Under the pieces are notes generated by a model. It saw nothing but the letters and a program-made list of their open reading frames with translations. It was not told where the DNA came from and did no database searches. A DNA stretch of 48,489 nucleotides from a virus: positions 1-48,489 of the IMG/VR virus record IMGVR_UViG_3300008110_000102. One strand, given 5' to 3'. This document shows positions 32,030-40,604 of this stretch, piece after piece; position 1 is the stretch's first letter, and each line of letters begins with the position of its first letter. The translations under genes were made by a program, and so were the position numbers.

Positions 32030-33661
32030 ATGGCTTTACTTTCCAACGTAATCGTTGATATTTGTCAGAGAGCTGGGTACGACCCTTCAGAGATAGACGT
32101 AAGCTTAATAACAGGCACTGTAGATGGATTTGTGCTTTCTAACAGGTCTACAGCAAGGTCAATGATAGAAGAGCTTCAGAAGGCCTTTTTATTTGAAGGT
32201 ATAGAGAGTGGCTCAACCATTAAGTTTGTGCCTATCAATCAAGCATCCAGTGTATCCATTAACATTGATGAACTTCTACCTATGGGTTCAGGTCAAGATG
32301 CTAAGTACCTTGAGATAGGTCGTATAGATACTAATGAGTTACCTAAGACACTGTCTATTAACTATATAGCTAAGACAGCCGACTATCAACAGGGTACTCA
32401 AGAGGCTATAAGGCAGATTGCTGACTCAGGTGAAGCTGAGACTGTATCAGTAGCTGTAGTGATGGATAATGATGTAGCTAGGCAGCTAGTTGAGAAGATG
32501 CTCTATATACGATGGACAAAGAGTGTATCATTTAGCTTCTCACTACCTATAAAATATCTTAGACTTGAGCCATCAGATGTTATCTCACTTGTAGACACAA
32601 GCATCACACATAACATAAGAATTTTAAAGAAACAGTTCTCAGGCCAAACACTAATCTTTGAAGGTGAAAGAATAGATGGTGAAGCTTTCACTCAAACTAT
32701 TACTGGCGGTAATATCTCAGTTGTAGGTGGTGTAGTATTTGACCCAGGTGATAGCTCATTGTTCTTATTGGATATACCAGTCTTAAGAGAAACCGACAAC
32801 AACGCTGGCTTCTATATAGCTTCCGGTAGGGATAAGTCAACATGGAGAGGTGCTCAGGTATATAGGTCAACTGATGATATAACCTATAACCTATTATCAA
32901 GTATACCAGTACCAACTATTGCTGGTCAAGCACTTACAGCATTACCGACTGGTCCACATAACTATATGGATAGGGTCAACACTGTAGACGTACAGCTACT
33001 ATTCGCTGACCAATTAACCTCTACAAGTATAGATAACCTGTTGAACTCAGTTAATAGCTGTGTGTTAGGTGATGAGCTAATTCAGTTTCAAACAGCCACA
33101 CTTATAGGCACTCGCACTTATAGATTGTCTAATCTGTTAAGGGGTAGGCTTGGTAGTGAACAGTTTAAAGGGTCTCATGTAATAGGTGAGAGATTTGTTA
33201 TGCTGTCACCAGGCGGTAACCTTGATAGGGTACTCGACTCATCCAGCTCACTTGGCATCAGTAAATACTATAAGCCAGTATCTGTAGGCCAAGACATAAT
33301 GGACGTTACTGCTTCAACCTTTACTAATAGTGGTAAGGGTTTAAAACCCTATGCACCATGCCAATTTAAGTCAGTACAACAATTATCAGGTGATTTTGTT
33401 TTAACATGGACAAGACGTACCAGATTTAATGGTGGATGGCTTAATAACTCAGACGTACCACTTAATGAAGAGAGAGAAGAATACACTTTGAATATCTATA
33501 ATGGCTTAGTCATAGTAAGGACCGCTATTGTAAGTTCACCCACTTTTACTTATACTGCTAGTATGCAAGTATCAGATTTTGGCTCAACACAGTCAACTAT
33601 CAGTGCCAAGGTTGCTCAAAATAGCGCTATCATAGGTGCTGGTTATTATGAAAGCTTATAG
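32030..33661 (+). CDS. Tail tip protein, central and C-terminal J/GTA-like part
   Basis: A 543-residue protein. 'LSNVIVDICQRAGYDPSEID' at the N-terminus matches the middle of gene transfer agent-type host specificity proteins, followed by 'SRTVDGFVLS'-like 'TGTVDGFVLSNRSTARSMIE', then 'RILKKQFSGQTLIFEGERID' and 'TYRLSNLLRGRLGSE'. These are the domains that normally follow the N-terminal part now encoded at 28371. The protein therefore completes a split tail tip protein. An Ig/Fn-like C-terminal end is present. Translation starts right after the lyase stop. Confidence 0.82.
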   Translation: MALLSNVIVDICQRAGYDPSEIDVSLITGTVDGFVLSNRSTARSMIEELQKAFLFEGIESGSTIKFVPINQASSVSINIDELLPMGSGQDAKYLEIGRIDTNELPKTLSINYIAKTADYQQGTQEAIRQIADSGEAETVSVAVVMDNDVARQLVEKMLYIRWTKSVSFSFSLPIKYLRLEPSDVISLVDTSITHNIRILKKQFSGQTLIFEGERIDGEAFTQTITGGNISVVGGVVFDPGDSSLFLLDIPVLRETDNNAGFYIASGRDKSTWRGAQVYRSTDDITYNLLSSIPVPTIAGQALTALPTGPHNYMDRVNTVDVQLLFADQLTSTSIDNLLNSVNSCVLGDELIQFQTATLIGTRTYRLSNLLRGRLGSEQFKGSHVIGERFVMLSPGGNLDRVLDSSSSLGISKYYKPVSVGQDIMDVTASTFTNSGKGLKPYAPCQFKSVQQLSGDFVLTWTRRTRFNGGWLNNSDVPLNEEREEYTLNIYNGLVIVRTAIVSSPTFTYTASMQVSDFGSTQSTISAKVAQNSAIIGAGYYESL

Positions 33662-33669
33662 GACTCAAA

Positions 33670-35295
33670 ATGGTAAGTTATAGCGCAAGACACCAAGTAC
33701 CCTTCTTAGAGGTTGCTCAATCACAAAAAGAGACTACTCACAATGAGGCATTAAGAGTCTTTGATGTTATTGAGAACATGCTCATTAAGGATAGAGACTT
33801 AGCAACACCACCTGGTTCACCGGTTAATGGTGATACCTACCTTATTGCAGCTAGCCCTACAGGTGCCTGGGTAGGTCAAGCTGGTAAAATTGGTTTTTAT
33901 TATGATGGCTGGAGTTTTATTACACCATTTGAAGGCCTACAAGGTTGGGTTGATGATGAAGAAAAGTTTGTTATCTACAGTGATGGGCTTTGGAGAGAAG
34001 TTGCTTCATCGTTAAGTATGGGTGTCTCAAGTGTCTTTACTACAGACCAGGTAAATGTTCTTGCATCAGATGAGGGCAGTATGAAGCTTGTAGATACTGG
34101 CTCTGATGGTGCTATTGTGGTATTGCCACAGATATCGACTATTAGTGAAAGAGGCTCAGTCTCAGTAAAGAAGACGAACTCAGATGATGCAGTCTTGGTT
34201 GTTCATGGATTTCCACTTAACCTATTAACTTATGCCAATGACCTTAGCAATGCTGCATGGACTAAAACCTTTTGTACCATAGCAACCAATGTTGGTACTG
34301 ACCCAAGTGGTGCAGCTACGCTTGATAAAATACAAGAGGACAACACAACTAACCTACATGAGATAGCTCAAGTCTATGCTAAGCCATTTGGTATCACAAG
34401 ATTAGCTGCCAGCTTTGTCGTACAGGCTGTAGAGAGAGATGTAGTATTTGTAGCACTCGATAGAGGCAGTGGTACTCATAGAGCTGAGATGAGAGTAACA
34501 CTATCAACCAATACAGTAAGTAATACAGCTAGTGCTGGTGATGCTACGTTTGTTAGTGGTACCTGTGTTAACTTACCAAACAGTAATAAGCTTATAACCA
34601 TTGTAGCTGATGTAACCAATGCTGCTAACAACTGGTCTACAAGACTAAGACTGTTCAATGGTTCATCCACCTATCTTGGTGTAACTGGTAATGGTGTTTA
34701 TGCCGGTAGGGCACAAATGGGTTTCTATGCACCTTTACCAACTTGGAGTGCAGCACAAGATACTACAGCAACTAATGCTATAGAAACTATTGATGGTCTT
34801 ACAACCCGTGAGCTAAGAAGCTCAGGTGCAACCATACTAGCATTCAGGGGTTCTACTCAATGGCACACTGTTACCTCTGACCCAAGTGCCGACTCAGGTA
34901 CCTTTACACCAACAGTAAGTGGCTCAACTGTATCAGGCTCTCAGACCTATGGTACAAGGGTCGGTCATTGGACTCGAAGGGGTCGAATTATTGATTTCTT
35001 TGTAAGTGTTCAGGTTAGCACACTTGATGCAGCTACTTCAGGCAATCTTAGGATTACGGGTTTACCTTTTGCAGCACTCAATGTATCAGGGCTTCAGCAA
35101 CCCGTTACTATAAACGTACGCAGTAACCTTACACTTACTGCTGGTTATACTATGTTCTCTGCATACTTAACCAATAACAGCTCAATAATCAACTTAGCAC
35201 AGATGGGTAGTAACGTAGCTCAAGCATTGCTACAAGCTTCAGCTGCTGCTAGTGGACTAACCATCGATATCCAAGGCAGCATAAGGATTAATTAG
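33670..35295 (+). CDS. DUF2793 tail fibre protein
   Basis: A 541-residue protein. Residues about 5-120 are a clear DUF2793 domain: 'VPFLEVAQSQKETTHNEALR', 'TPPGSPVNGDTYLIAASPTG', 'AWVGQAGKIGFYYDGWSF'. This domain attaches fibres to the tail tip in alphaproteobacterial phages. The rest is Thr/Ser/Asn-rich beta sequence, including a carbohydrate-binding-like part near 180-360 and a C-terminal trimer-type domain, so it probably contacts the host surface. It is the last gene before lysis. Confidence 0.85.
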   Translation: MVSYSARHQVPFLEVAQSQKETTHNEALRVFDVIENMLIKDRDLATPPGSPVNGDTYLIAASPTGAWVGQAGKIGFYYDGWSFITPFEGLQGWVDDEEKFVIYSDGLWREVASSLSMGVSSVFTTDQVNVLASDEGSMKLVDTGSDGAIVVLPQISTISERGSVSVKKTNSDDAVLVVHGFPLNLLTYANDLSNAAWTKTFCTIATNVGTDPSGAATLDKIQEDNTTNLHEIAQVYAKPFGITRLAASFVVQAVERDVVFVALDRGSGTHRAEMRVTLSTNTVSNTASAGDATFVSGTCVNLPNSNKLITIVADVTNAANNWSTRLRLFNGSSTYLGVTGNGVYAGRAQMGFYAPLPTWSAAQDTTATNAIETIDGLTTRELRSSGATILAFRGSTQWHTVTSDPSADSGTFTPTVSGSTVSGSQTYGTRVGHWTRRGRIIDFFVSVQVSTLDAATSGNLRITGLPFAALNVSGLQQPVTINVRSNLTLTAGYTMFSAYLTNNSSIINLAQMGSNVAQALLQASAAASGLTIDIQGSIRIN

Positions 35296-35718
35296 ATGTT
35301 TGATGTAATCACCTTAGCCACTACTGTTATTGATAAGCTATTCCCAGATAAGACTGAGGCGGCAGCTCAAAAGGTAAGACTTGTAGAGCTACAGCAGAAT
35401 GGTGAATTAAAAGAGATAGAAATGTCTCTACAGGATGTAAAGAGTGCTAGGGATAGGGAGATAGCTGTTAAAGACAAGATGCCTGCAATCTTAGCATTAC
35501 TGTCTCTTGCACTGTTTGCCTTCACCTTATATGCACTGTTTACAAACATGCTTAGCAAGGAGACAAGCGAGGTAGCCTATATGTTGTTAGGTACTGTTAC
35601 AAGTCTTATAACCACAGTATTTGGCTACTATTTTGGTACAACACGAAACAGCGGCCTTAAGACAACAATGATGGCTGATATGCAAAAAGCAGCTGATTAT
35701 AGGAGGAAAGATGTTTAA
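35296..35718 (+). CDS. Holin
   Basis: A 140-residue protein with an N-terminal amphipathic, charged region and two clear membrane spans at about residues 62-82 and 93-112. It resembles the 'holin of 3TMs for gene transfer release' family from alphaproteobacterial elements. The gene overlaps the endolysin gene by eight bases and directly follows the tail fibre gene, as expected for a lysis cassette. Oligomers would open the inner membrane to release endolysin. Confidence 0.78.
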   Translation: MFDVITLATTVIDKLFPDKTEAAAQKVRLVELQQNGELKEIEMSLQDVKSARDREIAVKDKMPAILALLSLALFAFTLYALFTNMLSKETSEVAYMLLGTVTSLITTVFGYYFGTTRNSGLKTTMMADMQKAADYRRKDV

Positions 35719-36181
35719 TCTATCAAGTCGCTCTATAGCTAAACTAAGTGGTGTAAATCCACTTCTTGTTAGCATAGTAAAGCAAGCTATAAAAACTACT
35801 ACTGTAGATTTTGGCATCACTTATGGGCTAAGGACTAAAGAGGAACAAGCTGAACTAGTTAAAGCTGGTAAAAGTAGAACAATGAACTCAAGGCATTTAA
35901 CCGGCCACGCTGTAGACCTAGCTGCTTACGTCTATAATGTATTAACATGGGAAACAAAGTACTACTATGATATAGCTAGAGCTTTAAGGTCAGTAGCTAT
36001 AGAACAAAACATCCCTGTAGTATGGGGTGGTGTTTGGGATAGGTTATTAAACGACCTATCAGAGGACCTGGAGAGTGAAGTAAAAGAGTATCACTCAAGA
36101 TATAAGGCTGCAAACCCTAAGAAAAAGCCTCTCTTTGATGGTCCACATTTTGAACTATCTCGAGAGGCTTTCCCAGCTTAG
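35711..36181 (+). CDS. Endolysin, M15 peptidase (L-Ala-D-Glu type)
   Basis: A 156-residue zinc peptidase like T5 endolysin/CwlK. 'GLRTKEEQAELVKAGKSRT' is the typical substrate loop, 'SRHLTGHAVDL' provides the zinc His and Asp (about residues 60-70), and 'DGPHFEL' near residue 146-150 provides the third ligand. It cuts the peptide stem of peptidoglycan. No signal peptide, so export depends on the holin. AGGAGG precedes the start. Its last bases overlap the last bases of the convergent gene at 36178. Confidence 0.92.
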   Translation: MFNLSSRSIAKLSGVNPLLVSIVKQAIKTTTVDFGITYGLRTKEEQAELVKAGKSRTMNSRHLTGHAVDLAAYVYNVLTWETKYYYDIARALRSVAIEQNIPVVWGGVWDRLLNDLSEDLESEVKEYHSRYKAANPKKKPLFDGPHFELSREAFPA

Positions 36182-36534
36182 TATTCTTCGTCTACTGCGC
36201 CATTATCATTGAAGAATGGAACGTCATCCTCATCAGATACTGGCTGAGCAACTGCTTTAAGTTTTTTAGCTTTGGTAGCTTTTTCTTTTACAGGTGCTGG
36301 TACGTCATCAGCTTTAAGCTCAGCAATCACGTTATCAAATTCTTCTTGGGTCCATTCATAAGAACGACCAACTTTTTTGATACCAGCTCCACGGAGTCTT
36401 ACTCGTGCTGATGCTGGCTTGATATTCAATGCTTCTGAAAGCTCATTAATACCGAGTTTCTTTTCAACTTGAACCTGAACTTCTTGGTCCAATTCTACTT
36501 CTTTAATCTTAGCTTTTGCTTTTACGTTTGCCAT
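36178..36534 (-). CDS. Small HTH DNA-binding protein
   Basis: A 118-residue protein. Residues about 28-70 form an HTH: 'INELSEALNIKPASARVRLR' followed by 'GAGIKKVGRSYEWTQEEF'. The C-terminal 40 residues are a charged, Lys/Ala- then Asp/Glu-rich tail. The layout equals that of the domains at 8627 and 3030. AAGGAG precedes the ATG. It is the last gene of the leftward replication operon and its start lies inside the helicase gene end. Probably a phage gene regulator or nucleoid-type protein. Confidence 0.65.
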   Translation of the reverse strand: MANVKAKAKIKEVELDQEVQVQVEKKLGINELSEALNIKPASARVRLRGAGIKKVGRSYEWTQEEFDNVIAELKADDVPAPVKEKATKAKKLKAVAQPVSDEDDVPFFNDNGAVDEEY

Positions 36535-37846
36535 GGGTTACTCCTTTAAGGCTTTTAAGAACTGTGTCACTGATTGACTTTTTGGATAATATAGCTTCAT
36601 ATATCGCTTCGTCAATAGTATTCTTTGCATAGATGAGATAAATTTTTACCTCTTTAGTCTGGCCATGCCTATGGACTCTTGCTAAAGCCTGTTCATAATC
36701 TATAAAGCTGTAGGTTAATGAGTAGAAGATAACATTGCATGACCTGAATAAGTCTATACCAACTCCACCGGTTTTAATCTGGCATATTATCACATCATAG
36801 AGACCATCCTGAAAGTCTTCTATCATCTTGGCCCTGTTCTTTGTTTTACCACATAGTATAGCTAATTTAAGGTGAGATAGCTCCCGAGCTACTATTTCTA
36901 TCTCTTCAAGGTACTTGCAGAATATCACCACAGGTGCGGTTATTGTCTTTATGAGTGATGTTACACGACGTACTTTAGCCCGACCTATAGCTAATACTTC
37001 TCGGTCTTCATTCAGTATAAAACCACCACATATTTGTTGTAATTTAGCTATCTGAGTTATCTTAAGGTCTACAGCAAGTGTCTGGCCTTCTAGCGAGGTT
37101 ATCATCTCACTATTCATCTCATCATATATCCGTAGCTGCTTACCAAGTAGGTCTACAGGTGATAGTATTATCTCCATTGGTGGCAAGTCGAGTACATCAG
37201 ATTTTACTACACGGATACAATAGGGCTTAAGCTTTTCCAAGAATTCTGGCATCTTCTTGACTCTGAACTTTATTTCTTTACCCATAAAGCCAGTCTTGTA
37301 GCAGTACTCTTCTTCAAAGTCTTTCCACCTTGTACCAAACACCTCAGGTGCTACAAACCTGAATTGAGCCCACATATCTATTGGTGATTTATCAATGGGT
37401 GTGCCTGATAGGATTACCTTATGGTCAGCTAACTTTAATCTTGCTGCACGCTTTGATTGCTGAGTATTGCGACCTTTTATTCTTTGACTTTCATCTAGAG
37501 CAATTAATGTCCAGTGAACTCTGCATAGCTTATCAATGAATTTTGGTAGACCTTCATAATGAGTAAGGAATAGTTTTGGCCCATCTCTGTAGGCTTTATA
37601 CTCATTAAAATCTTTAAAGATAGCTAAATCTTTGAACTGTGATAGGGTCTTTACCCAAGTTGTATCTATGTTTGTTAATGGTACTATAAGAAGGTACTCA
37701 GCTTTAGGGTGAAGTAGTTTCTCTATTATACCAGCAGTAACCCAAGTTTTACCAGTGCCTTGGTCAAATAGTAACGCAGTGCTTGGCTGAACACATATAG
37801 TATCAACTGCGGCCTTTTGATAGTCGAATAGCTTTTCGTACAGCAT
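36509..37846 (-). CDS. SNF2-type DNA helicase
   Basis: A 445-residue superfamily 2 helicase. Walker A 'DQGTGKT' (residues 28-34), the 'ALDESQ' box as motif II (DExQ variant), 'ILSGTPIDKSP' as motif III, and the C-terminal 'TGGVGIDL' (motif V) and 'ARVHRHGQTK' (motif VI) are all present. Phage members of this group are small and lie next to a VRR-NUC nuclease, as here, and help replication or recombination. The ATG at 37846 has GAGGAGG six bases upstream; a TTG at 37849 is possible. The start overlaps the nuclease gene. Confidence 0.9.
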   Translation of the reverse strand: MLYEKLFDYQKAAVDTICVQPSTALLFDQGTGKTWVTAGIIEKLLHPKAEYLLIVPLTNIDTTWVKTLSQFKDLAIFKDFNEYKAYRDGPKLFLTHYEGLPKFIDKLCRVHWTLIALDESQRIKGRNTQQSKRAARLKLADHKVILSGTPIDKSPIDMWAQFRFVAPEVFGTRWKDFEEEYCYKTGFMGKEIKFRVKKMPEFLEKLKPYCIRVVKSDVLDLPPMEIILSPVDLLGKQLRIYDEMNSEMITSLEGQTLAVDLKITQIAKLQQICGGFILNEDREVLAIGRAKVRRVTSLIKTITAPVVIFCKYLEEIEIVARELSHLKLAILCGKTKNRAKMIEDFQDGLYDVIICQIKTGGVGIDLFRSCNVIFYSLTYSFIDYEQALARVHRHGQTKEVKIYLIYAKNTIDEAIYEAILSKKSISDTVLKSLKGVTHGKRKSKS

Positions 37847-38111
37847 CAATAGCCTCCTCAGCTGTAGTGATGGTCATTGATATACCACCATTTTCTATTA
37901 CTCTTTGTATCTCATACAGCTGTCTTTCTGTAGGTTCTTCACCAGGCTCTTTAACTTCAAACTCAAAGTATAGGCCTCGTACACAACCTACCAAGTCAAG
38001 CATACAAGGCTGAAAGGGACCGCCATGAATTTTTTTCCAGCGGCCCCCAACAGTAGCTTCCAGTGCTTTACGGATTTTTAATTGCCGTTTTGACTCTGGT
38101 TTTTTAGGCAT
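37803..38111 (-). CDS. VRR-NUC domain nuclease
   Basis: A 102-residue PD-(D/E)XK nuclease. Active site residues are visible: Asp39 in 'MLDLVG' and Glu52-x-Lys54 in 'FEFEVKEP', with the helix 'ERQLYEIQRVIENGG' following. The VRR-NUC fold cuts branched DNA. The ATG at 38111 overlaps the end of the SSB gene; a longer frame to 38156 has a Leu-rich N-terminus that is out of place for the family. Forms a pair with the helicase, and overlaps its start. Confidence 0.85.
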   Translation of the reverse strand: MPKKPESKRQLKIRKALEATVGGRWKKIHGGPFQPCMLDLVGCVRGLYFEFEVKEPGEEPTERQLYEIQRVIENGGISMTITTAEEAIDAVRKAIRLSKGRS

Positions 38112-38859
38112 CGTCTGCCATAAAGCCAGCAGCGATAAGAGCCTCAATAACCACATTGTACTTTTTACGGAGTGTAGTGTACTCAGACAAGTCTACATCT
38201 AGTCCTAACTTTTTAACCAAGTCTTCAAGCTCTTCAGCATCCATGTCCATAATATCATCAGAGGTATATTCAACCTTTGCTTTACTAGGCTTTTTGGTAG
38301 CTTTAGGTGCTTCTTCAACTTCTTCGTCTTCTTCAACTACTTCAGCCTTAGCTGGTGCTTTCTTAGCAGGCTTAGCTGGTTCTTCATCTTCCTCTTCGTC
38401 TTCTTCAACAACCTTAGCAGCTTTCTTCTTTACTAGTGTTGGCTCTTCATCAGAGTCATCATAAGAAGTATAGCCAGTAATACGGTGGCTGTTTTTACCA
38501 TCATAAGAGTTGTCTTCAACTGTAGCACTAAATCTTTTGCCAACCAACTCATCTAGGTCTAAGTCAAAAGCTCCAGCTGGTACGTCTACATCTACAGCTT
38601 CGATAAGCTGTCTCAACACCCATAATGACTGAGGTTGAAGGTTAAGCTGGATATTGAGCACTTTACCAATAAACTTAGGATAAGGCGAGTCAATGATGCT
38701 TGTCTTAACTTGTACTTGTTCTTGACCAGATGAACTGCTTTTACCAAAAACCGCTGAGGTGATTTCGAAAGCATACTGACCACTAAATCCATACAGATTA
38801 AGTCTGCTGTCAACAGCTGATAAGTCAATTCTGATTGTATTCTTTTTAGCTCTAGCCAT
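38104..38859 (-). CDS. DUF669-like single-stranded DNA-binding protein
   Basis: A 251-residue protein. Residues about 1-125 are an OB-type domain resembling DUF669/phage SSB: 'RLNLYGFSGQYAFEITSAVF', 'GKVLNIQLNLQPQSLWVLRQ', 'LVGKRFSATVEDNSYDGKN'. A long linker of Glu/Asp and Lys/Ala/Pro follows (about 135-195), then a small helical C-terminal domain ('DAEELEDLVKKLGLDVDLSE', 'LRKKYNVVIEAL') seen in several phage SSBs. AGGAG precedes the ATG at 38859. Neighbour of the Sak4-like ATPase, as usual. Confidence 0.7.
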   Translation of the reverse strand: MARAKKNTIRIDLSAVDSRLNLYGFSGQYAFEITSAVFGKSSSSGQEQVQVKTSIIDSPYPKFIGKVLNIQLNLQPQSLWVLRQLIEAVDVDVPAGAFDLDLDELVGKRFSATVEDNSYDGKNSHRITGYTSYDDSDEEPTLVKKKAAKVVEEDEEEDEEPAKPAKKAPAKAEVVEEDEEVEEAPKATKKPSKAKVEYTSDDIMDMDAEELEDLVKKLGLDVDLSEYTTLRKKYNVVIEALIAAGFMADDA

Positions 38860-38860
38860 G

Positions 38861-39646
38861 TTAGTCTCCTTTGATAATGGCGTTAATTTCCTCAAAACTT
38901 GGGTTCTTTATGAACTTAGGTATTGAGATATTCTTTGGTTTTCTTACTTTAGTTGTATACACTGAGTTTGGTGCTAAACGTAAACAAAAATCATAAACTT
39001 CCTCCTCTACTTTTTTACCTTTGACTTCAGTAACTTTTATCCTAGAGCGGATAAAGGTATTAGCAATCACCGAAACTACAGAGTTCAGGTGATCTTTTAC
39101 TGCTGGTGATAAGCGAGCTCCAACTTCTGGATTGACTGTGTCTTCATCAATCTCTGCTTCTTCACCAGCATTAAATATGCGTTCTTGAGCTAAAAAGATA
39201 ACATGCATCTTTAAGTCTCTTAAACGGGTTATCCAGTCTTTCATAAGTGAGCTTACTTCACCCCACTCTTTCTTGGTCATTGTGCCCCAGTCACCGGCAT
39301 TTTCGACCTTCTTATTCTTCTTAGCTAATACATGCTCAAGTGCTAAGCCCTGAACCTGTGTGATAGTATCAATAGTAAGTGTTTGGTAACCATGGGTTTT
39401 ATTGGCTATCAGCCACCAGTACACATCCTCAAATTCTTCCCAGCTATCAACACGAATAAGGTCGATACCTTCAACGTCAGCAATACTATCGGTACCATCA
39501 TCTCTTACATCAAGGTGAAGTATCTTCTTTGGAAATGTTGAGGACAGTGTGGTTTTACCTGTACCACTTCTTCCATAAATAGCATAGCTTCTATAACCTC
39601 TACCTGTAGAGATAGGTACTATCGGTAATTTACTTGGGGTTTTCAT
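38861..39646 (-). CDS. Sak4-like RecA-type ATPase
   Basis: A 261-residue AAA/RecA-core protein. Walker A 'GRSGTGKTTL' is at residues 25-34, the Walker B-like strand 'TLTIDTITQ' near 86-94, and 'HVIFLAQERI' near 153-162. It fits the Sak4 single-strand annealing/recombination ATPase family of phages, which act with the neighbouring SSB and Cas4-like nuclease. The gene order Sak4-SSB is conserved in many phages. It starts within the end of the nuclease gene. Confidence 0.85.
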   Translation of the reverse strand: MKTPSKLPIVPISTGRGYRSYAIYGRSGTGKTTLSSTFPKKILHLDVRDDGTDSIADVEGIDLIRVDSWEEFEDVYWWLIANKTHGYQTLTIDTITQVQGLALEHVLAKKNKKVENAGDWGTMTKKEWGEVSSLMKDWITRLRDLKMHVIFLAQERIFNAGEEAEIDEDTVNPEVGARLSPAVKDHLNSVVSVIANTFIRSRIKVTEVKGKKVEEEVYDFCLRLAPNSVYTTKVRKPKNISIPKFIKNPSFEEINAIIKGD

Positions 39647-40604
39647 CTTTGGTTTCTCTCTTTTCTATTTTATACTGACCTTTTATAATCATGTCCACAT
39701 CTGAGCCGGTCAGCTCAGCTCTACAGATAGGTTCATAGTCACACCACTTGCAGTGCATTCCAATGTTCTTAACCTTTTTCTTTCCATGATTCTCTATTAA
39801 TTCTTGGGCACTGTCAATAAAATCTTTATAAACAGACTCCACGATATTCTGGTTAATTGGTGTGAATACCCTCATAAAGTAATTGGGTATGTTTTGTTGA
39901 GCAGCATCAATAAGCTTCTTGGAGAAGTTAGGGTCATAGCCTTGTTCTTCAGCATACCTACGAATAACACTCGGTAATGTATTCAATTTAGCTTCTGATA
40001 ATTTGCCGCTTTTTAGTATCTTGGGAACCTCGGGTGAACCACTGTGAATATAATCCCAGCACATCCCGTCAGCCTCACCTAAACCAGTTATCTGTAGTGC
40101 TTTTAGATATACCGCTGACTGAATGTTTCTCCACCTTTCATCATTCTCAGGCATCCTTTTAAAGGTCTTATGCTCAACAATCCATAATAGCTTATTAGGT
40201 GTTTTAGCTATAGCATCTATTTTACCATTAAAGATAATACCATCAGCTATCTCTATATTAAACTCATGCTCAGCATAACGATTACCTCTTCTAAGATACA
40301 TCAGTGAGTCATCACCCCAGTACTCAAAGTACTCAGTCATAATGCTGCGAACATCCTCTATAATATCGCCATATAGCTCAAACTCTGCTTCGAACATCTT
40401 ACCTTTCTCAGCCTGTATAGCGTCTAGCTTTTTGAAGGGGTCTCTATTGTTAGCATACTCCTCAATAAGCTCATGCACTATACCACCAAAGGTAAATGGT
40501 CTTTTAACCACTTTTTTCTTCAGGAACTCCACATACTTCTGATGATAGGCGAATTGGCATTGACGCCAAGTCTTGATTTTTGATTGACTTACTTTGATAG
40601 CCAT
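39630..40604 (-). CDS. Cas4/RecB-like PD-(D/E)XK nuclease
   Basis: A 324-residue nuclease. 'SQSKIKTWRQCQFAYHQKYV' is the typical N-terminal motif with one Cys, 'FGGIVHELIEEYA' gives the His, 'GKIDAIAKT' the Asp and 'WIVEHKTFK' the Glu-x-Lys catalytic pair. The C-terminal 'HCKWCDYEPICR' has three Cys, which with the N-terminal one would bind an iron-sulfur cluster. Function: 5'-3' or end-processing nuclease in recombination. It begins with ATGGCTATCAAAG, shared in another frame with the end of the polymerase gene. Confidence 0.88.
   Translation of the reverse strand: MAIKVSQSKIKTWRQCQFAYHQKYVEFLKKKVVKRPFTFGGIVHELIEEYANNRDPFKKLDAIQAEKGKMFEAEFELYGDIIEDVRSIMTEYFEYWGDDSLMYLRRGNRYAEHEFNIEIADGIIFNGKIDAIAKTPNKLLWIVEHKTFKRMPENDERWRNIQSAVYLKALQITGLGEADGMCWDYIHSGSPEVPKILKSGKLSEAKLNTLPSVIRRYAEEQGYDPNFSKKLIDAAQQNIPNYFMRVFTPINQNIVESVYKDFIDSAQELIENHGKKKVKNIGMHCKWCDYEPICRAELTGSDVDMIIKGQYKIEKRETKDENPK

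Noticed and set aside
35587-36181. Separate spanin gene pair near the endolysin
   Set aside because: No second signal-anchor or lipoprotein frame with a binding site was found within the holin-endolysin region.
38156-38464. Ser-rich plus-strand ORF
   Set aside because: It is the antisense of the Glu/Lys/Ala-rich linker of the SSB gene, a common artefact.
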